A DNA stretch of 64,000 nt. Source: Saururus chinensis (Eukaryota; Streptophyta; Magnoliopsida; Piperales; Saururaceae). The stretch lies in NCBI GenBank assembly GCA_035235625.1, contig CP141142.1, forward strand, positions 13,298,995 to 13,362,994. The letters run 5' to 3'. Below the pieces are notes generated by a model. The model had not been told where the DNA came from. It did not search any database and saw nothing but the letters and a program-made list of their open reading frames with translations. The position numbers and the translations under genes were made by a program. Shown piece after piece: positions 58,743 to 64,000 of this stretch (position 1 is its first letter; every line of letters begins with the position of its first letter).

Positions 58743-59079
58743 AGTTGTGGAATGTTGTTGATAGTGGCAATCCTCCTGTCAGGAGAGGATTGGGGAAGGG
58801 AGCAGTGCAGGGAGGCCGGGAAAGGGGAGAGTGGACGGCATGGCCATCAGACAGAAAGGGGAGAGGCACAGAAGAAAGGGGAAAAGACAAGACTTAATAA
58901 TTCATTCACCCCTCCCCTACGGCATAGCCCTTACATTTAAATGGAACTACGTGGGCTCACTAACAAGAACCTAAGGCCCAATAACATAATTAAGATAAAA
59001 CACTAATACTTTAATTAACCTAATTAACTAAATGCCTTTATTACATTAAAACCCTAATTACCCTAAAACGTGCACATCA
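58743..59079 (-). repeat. 5' LTR of the SECRET AGENT-carrying element
   Basis: Matches 48440-48795 in the same orientation, from GTTGTGGAATG to ACGTGCACATCA. It shares an AAGACTTAATAATTC / AAGACTGAATAATTC stretch and the AT-rich block TTAAGATAAAACACTAATAC. The few dozen differences imply an old insertion. Confidence 0.82.
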
Positions 59080-60970
59080 GAGAGAGAGAGAGAAAGGAGA
59101 GGGAAAAGACAAAATAGAGGGAGAGTAATTTTTTAAAATTTTTATTTTTAAAATAAAAAATAAAAAATAAGTACTAATAGTGATGTATACTCATATATGT
59201 CGATATTAGTACATGTATTAGCAATGTATAGACTTATACGTCACTAACACGTGTAATATTAGCGACGTATATGAGTCTACGCGGCTAATATAATTTCTTT
59301 TAATTCTTTTTTTATTTTTAAAAATTAATTTTAAGGAAAAAAAATCTTAAAAATTTGAAATTAGAGGGGAGAGAGAGAGGTGAGGGAGAGAGAGTGGAGA
59401 GAGAAGAGAGGGAGAGAGAGAGGAGAGAAAGGAGAGGGAGAGAGAAGGAGGGAGAAGAGAGAAGAGAGGGAGAGTTTTTTTAATTGTTTTTTATTTTTTA
59501 TTTAAAAATTGATTAAAAACAAAAAAAAGTATTAGTGACGTATAAACATATACGTCACTAATACCTTTGCGTATTAGCAACGTATATGCATATCTGTTGC
59601 TAATACCCTTGAGTATTGGCGACTTATAAGCATATATGTCGCTAATACCCTGAGTATTACCATCGTATATGTGTATGCGTCGATAATACATTTTTCTTTT
59701 TAATTTTTCATTAATTGTTAAATAAAAAATATAAAATAGAGAGAGGGGGAGAGAAAGAGGAGAGAGGGAGTGGAGGAGAGAGAGATGGAGGAGAGAGAGC
59801 AGGGAGAGAGAGAAGTGAGAGAGAGTAGGGAGAGAGAGAGGAGAGAGTGAGGAGAGGAGAGAGAGGAGAGGGAGAGAGAGAGGAGAGGGAGAGAGAGGAG
59901 AGGGAGAAGAGAGGGAGAGCCTTTTTTAAATTTTTTATTTTTTATTTAAAAATTAATTAAAAAATAGAAAAGTATTAGCGATGTATAAACATATACGTCG
60001 TTAACATATGCGTTGCTAATACCCTTGAGTATTAGCGACGTATAAGCATATACGTTGCTAATACCTTGAATATTAGCGATGCATATGTGTATGCATTGAT
60101 AATACATTTTTCTTCTTAATTTTGATTATTTTTTTTTAAAAATATATAAAATAAAGAGAGGGGGAGAGAAAGCGGAGAGAGGGAGGAGTGAGAGAAGAGG
60201 GAGGAGAGAGAGGATAGGAAGAGAGAGAAGAGGAGAGGGAGGAGAGAGAGAGGATAGGGAAGAGAGAGAGGAGGGAGAGAGGATACGGAAGGGAGAGAGA
60301 GAGAGGGAGAGAGGAGAAAGAGGAGAGAGAGAGGGGAGAGAGAGGAGAAGGAGAAAGAGAGGAGAGGGAGAAGAGTGGGAGAGTTTTTTTAAATATTTTT
60401 TATTTAAAAATTAATTAAAAAAATAAAAAAGGTATTAGCGACGTATAAACATATATCTCACTAATACCTTAGCATATGATTGACGTATGTGTATACATCG
60501 CTAATACCCTGAGTATTAGCAACGTATATGTGTATGCGTCGATAATACTTTTTTCTTTTTAATTATTTATTAATTTTTAAATAAAAAATATAAAAGAGAG
60601 AGAGGGGGAAAGAAAGAGGAGAGAGGGAGGGAGAGAGAGGAGAGGGAGGAGATAGGGAGAGAGAGAAGGGAGAGAGAAGTGGGTAGAGGAAGGGAGGAGA
60701 GAGAGGGTAGAGAGAGAAGGGAGAGAGAGAAGAGAGGGGGAGGAGAGAGAGAGGGGGGAAGAGAGGGAAAGAGGGGAGGGAAGAGAGAGAGGGAGGGGAT
60801 ATGAATTTTTTTTTAAAATAATAGGAGTATTAGAGACGTATATGTTTATATGTCGCTAATACCATGTTGTATTAGCTATGCGTCGCTAATGCTTGATGTA
60901 TTAGCGACATATAAGATATATGTCGCAGCTAGTTTGTATTAGTGACGCTCACAGTGAGCGTCACTGATGT
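59080..60970. repeat. Higher-order repeat: GA tract plus TTAGCGACG block, five units
   Basis: A composite unit of about 360-470 bp (T/A-rich linker, TATTAGCGACG...CGTCGCTAATA block, T-rich linker, GA tract) recurs with blocks starting near 59170, 59528, 59965, 60434 and 60829. GA tracts stand at 59080-59124, 59362-59475, 59737-59920, 60152-60383 and 60594-60798. Together with the two units on the left this makes at least seven. Confidence 0.9.
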
Positions 60971-60994
60971 AATTATTTAAAAAAAACATACTTC

Positions 60995-61800
60995 CAGTGA
61001 AATTCCGCCGGAGCAGGGAAATTTCTCGCAACGGAAAAATTTTGCCCGCAGCCTATAAATAACCCCGGCCCCACCCCGATTTTTCCCGGTGCCACCACCG
61101 CCTGCCGCCTCGCTGCCCCGCCTCCTCTCCATCCCGCCGCCCCGTCTCCTCCTCGGCCTCTCGCCCCCGCCGCCCTATCCTCCGGCCCCCCACCCCCTCC
61201 ATTGCCCCTTCCTTCCTCTTCTGCTCGGCCCCGTCGTCCGCTGCTGCATCTCCCCTCCGCCCACGGTTTACCTTCCTCTGCCACCCTCCCACCCCTCCAG
61301 ACCACCTCCCCCTTCTCCTCCCTGCCCAGTTTTCCCTCTCCCTCTGCTCCGGTCCCCTCCCCCTTGCTCTAGCCACCTTGTCGCCCGCCACCACATCTCC
61401 CAGCCACCCACCGTCGTGCCACCCCTCCGCCCACGACCTGTTGTCATCTTCTCAACCCACCCCCCACCCCTCCGGCCCCCTCCCCCTTTTCCACCCTGCC
61501 CCATTCCCCCTCTACCTCTGCTCCAGTCCCCCCCTCTCACCCCCAGCTCCAGTCACCATGTCACCCCGCCGCCCGCCCAGTCCCCTCCCTCTCCGCCCCT
61601 TCCCCTCCCCTATTGGCCCCCTCACTCCCTCCCCCTGCTCCAGTCCCCCACCCCTCCCCCAGCTCCAATCCTCCCCCCCCCAGCTGGCCCCCCTCTCCCT
61701 CCTCTGATTTTTAGAGGAGGGGGGAGGAGCCGAGGGTCTGGTGCCCCGCCATCTTCCGGTCCCCTCTCCTTTCCCCAATGGGCCATCGGGCCCATCGGGG
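60995..61800 (+). other. GC-rich, CT-biased block with TATA box and long proline-rich frame
   Basis: TATAAAT at 61054-61060 is followed 29 bp later by an ATG (61089) opening 242 codons rich in Pro, Leu and Ser. The composition is almost pure C/T on the + strand and several frames are open on both strands, so the frame may be a by-product. It sits between the subterminal arrays where a CACTA could carry captured DNA. No known domain is visible. Confidence 0.35.
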
Positions 61801-61814
61801 TTTTTTTTAAAAAA

Positions 61815-62328
61815 TAATTATTAGCGATGCTTAAAAAGCATCGCTATTTGAATTTTTTTTAAAAATAATTAATAGCGATGCTTAAAACGTGTCGCTATTT
61901 AAATTTCTTTTAAAATAATTAGTAGTGACACTTAAAAAGCGTCGCTATTTGATTTTTTTTTAAAATTAATTACTAGCGACGCTTAAAAACATCGCTAATA
62001 GTGACTTATTAGCGACACTTTAAATATATGTTGCTAATAAGTTATTTTTTAATTTTTTTTAAAAATATTTTTTCTATTAGCGATGTATACATAAGCGTCG
62101 CTAATAATTTATTTTTTTATTTTTTTTAAATTTTTTCTATTATTAGTGACACATAACTATACGTCGCTAATACACATTATTAGCGACGCTTTTAGTTATA
62201 TGTCGCGAATTGGTAATAGCGACGACAGTATTTTCAATGCTTATAGTGACATTTATTATATGTCGCTAATACTCATTAACTATTAGCGACGCATAAATGC
62301 GTCGCTAATAGTCCTTTTTGTTGTAGTG
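61815..62328. repeat. Right subterminal array of the CACTA
   Basis: Dense TTAGCGACGC...GCGTCGCTAA pairs about every 40-60 bp up to the terminus TTTTTGTTGTAGTG. Less decayed than the left array. Confidence 0.9.
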
Positions 62329-63699
62329 TTAAGACAAGTACAATCCTCATACTAGACTTAGAAAAGGATAAACATCACCACACTTATAAGCTAGAACATG
62401 AAAACATGATCCACTAATAATTAAAATAACATGTGCAAGCATATATATGTATCCTCACGGTTAAACCTACTGACATCATCAAGAAATCATGAAGCAGTCA
62501 TCAAACTGCCTTTTGGCCATTCAAACGCCCTGTTGGGCCATTTGAATGCCTAGCCGTTCAATCGACCAGACAAGCTATTCGAACGGCAAGCCATTCGAAT
62601 GCCTGTTGGACTGTTCAAATACCCTTAGCAGTTCACTTTATGACCATTTCTAGTTTTTCATCAACCTCATAAAAATAAAACTGAAGATACCCAAAAATGC
62701 TAAGAAAATTCTCAAATCACTCCAAAACTTCATGACATCAAGAAAATCATATAAATGACATGTTTTTTAGTAATCTGCCATTAAAGCACATAAATAAGAA
62801 TAAACCCACTTGAACCATTCAAACATGAACTCTAAAGCCTAAAACCATTTGAGATGAAAAGCCTTACCTTTATGAAGTCCTTGGATCGAAAATGAAGCTC
62901 TACTCCTCAAGAAACCTTGCCTAAAATAAGGGTTTGGATTAATACTTAATCAAAATTGACTATTAAGCTTAAATAACCTTTAAAACAAGTAGATCTATAG
63001 CTTTCTTTGATTAAAAATAAAAAAATCTCTTTTAGGGTTAAAAATAGAGATTAAAAATAATATTTTTCATGAAATAAATCAAGAATCCTTTTGGGGGAAT
63101 GTGAAGAGTAGAGAGATTAAGTGTAAATCTGGAAGATTAGGGAAGATTAGGGCTTAAAACTCACCTAAATTGGATTTTTCCTCTTTGGGCAATGAGGATT
63201 AGGGCACCACCTTACCTCCTAGCACAACACTTTCCCAATTGGAAAATGGGTTAGGGTTTGTCCTTATATAGTAAGCTATTGGGGTTTAAATACAAACTAT
63301 TGGGCTATAAATACGAATTATAATGCCCTAAGTGGCTAATTAGGCTCATTTTAGGGTTAAAAATAAGTTTTAAAAGTTTCAAAACTCACTAAAATAAAAT
63401 AATTGAAGTTTAGGGTCATGTGGGAACTTGCTGTCTTATCGTGGAAGTGAGGCCCATGGTGGGGTTCACACCCTTAATTTATGGGTTTTTTATAAAATCC
63501 CTAAAAATAGGATAACTTAAGTTTGATATTATAACACATAGAAATGAAATTAAGCCTGGTTAAAACCAAAATTACCAACCTTAACCCCAACATCAAGTCA
63601 ACCTACAAATTTAAGTAAAACCACACAATAACACAATTAAATTAAAATTAAACCGGGTTAGAGTTAGAGATCTTACATCTTACCCTCCTTAATAGGAAT

Positions 63700-64000
63700 T
63701 TTGTCCCCAAATTCTCTATCAGTTAGTGGTAAAAAGATGAGAGCATTTCTCCTTTACTTAGTCTTCTCGCTCCCACGCGGTTTCTTCAACATTGTGATTC
63801 CGCCATAAGACTTTCACCAACGGGATCACCTTGTGTCGAAGGGTCTTCTCCTTCTTGTCCAATATATGCACCATTGCCTCCACATAGCAAAGATCATCCC
63901 TAAGCTCCAAGGGTTCAAAGTCTAACACATGGGATGGATCCGGCTCATACTTCAAAAGAAGTGAAACATGGAACACATTTTGGACATTCGCGAGTTGATG
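63700..64000 (-). pseudogene. Ty3/gypsy integrase C-terminal end, runs off the window
   Basis: The - strand frame from 63976 reads MFHVSLLLKYEPDPSHVLDF, then EPLELRDDLCYVEAMVHILD, KEKTLRHKVIPLVKVLWRNH and NVEETAWERED. This is the well-conserved end of chromovirus-type integrase. A purine-rich stretch (AGGAGGGTAAG) and the LTR start TGTAAGATC at 63677 follow. The frame stays open from the window edge; the rest of pol lies to the right, so whether the element is intact is unknown. Confidence 0.9.

Larger units (their letters stand above)
48440..59079 (-). mobile_element. LTR retroelement carrying a captured SECRET AGENT fragment
   Basis: Two direct repeats of about 340-356 bp (48440-48795 and about 58743-59079) share an ACGTGCACATCA end. 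They bound a - strand segment of the host O-GlcNAc transferase gene, followed at its 3' side by a retrotransposon-like tail and a G-rich polypurine-like stretch. Flanking bases are GAGAG on both sides, a plausible TSD although it lies in a GA tract. No gag or pol is present, and no primer-binding site is visible after the 5' LTR. It is therefore a non-autonomous element carrying a transduced gene. An 8.5 kb MULE splits the captured part. Confidence 0.8.
46797..62328. mobile_element. CACTA (En/Spm-type) transposon, 15.5 kb with nested insertions
   Basis: Left end CACTACAACAAAA at 46797, right end TTTTTGTTGTAGTG at 62328: a 13-14 bp TIR with CACTA start. The 3 bp target duplication is TCA on the left and TTA on the right (62329-62331); the empty site in the inverted LTR G copy has TCA. 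Removing the nested LTR element (48440-59079) leaves about 4.9 kb. That body is subterminal TTAGCGACG repeats alternating with GA-rich tracts plus one GC-rich block. No transposase was found, so it is non-autonomous. Confidence 0.92.
46467..63677 (-). repeat. LTR G, - copy (3' LTR of a gypsy element), split by the CACTA
   Basis: On the - strand the LTR starts TGTAAGATCTCTAACTC at 63677, directly after a purine-rich stretch that follows the gypsy integrase end (63700-64000). It runs to 62329, is interrupted by the 15.5 kb CACTA element, and continues 46796 to 46467. The uninterrupted site exists in the inverted arm at about 45961 (GTCTTGAGCTCG). Clusters of TTCGAAC/ATTCGAATG-type words lie at 62515-62625. 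Confidence 0.85.

Overview
The window looks like repeat-rich intergenic DNA from a flowering plant. There are plant Ty1/copia and Ty3/gypsy LTR retrotransposons, CACTA, Mutator-like (MULE), Harbinger and Stowaway DNA transposons, a plant BAHD acyltransferase fragment and a fragment of the plant O-GlcNAc transferase SECRET AGENT. I found no intact host gene, tRNA, rRNA or CRISPR array. All family calls come from reading motifs by eye; no database search was possible. The species cannot be named.

Layout. 1-7336: right part of a decayed copia element (+), split by a 2.74 kb solo LTR with a perfect target-site duplication (TSD). 7337-14650: overlapping gypsy debris, with one pol remnant on + (9745-11875) and one gag-PR-RT remnant on - (12840-14650). 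17809-20450: a copia gag/PR/INT remnant on -, entered by a short solo LTR (family E). 21640-22665: one end of a CACTA element. 23924-24364: first exon of a BAHD acyltransferase pseudogene, whose upstream DNA is tandemly duplicated (about 24544-25570 and 25733-33110). The two duplicate copies act as empty-site controls for each other. Copy 1 gained a Stowaway MITE. Copy 2 gained a long-TIR foldback MULE (itself entered by a 3.36 kb solo LTR, family B) and a Harbinger MITE (itself entered by a family E LTR).

34590-38107: a MULE-derived segment with hairpins and a possible mudrA start. 38180-44767: two family B LTRs fused tail-to-tail into a large inverted repeat, one of them carrying a family E LTR. 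44768-63677: two family G gypsy LTRs in inverted orientation. The second belongs to a gypsy element whose pol end lies at 63700-64000 (-). Inside that second LTR sits a four-layer nest: LTR G > CACTA (46797-62328) > LTR retroelement carrying a captured SECRET AGENT fragment (48440-59079) > 8.5 kb MULE (49861-58362). Each inserted layer has recognisable termini and target-site duplications.

Functionally the window is a stratified record of transposition. The most interesting part is the LTR-bounded transduction of the SECRET AGENT TPR/catalytic region with short direct repeats at both capture junctions. The host MULE family, which carries inverted arrays of a shared subterminal core and two conserved long hairpins, comes next.
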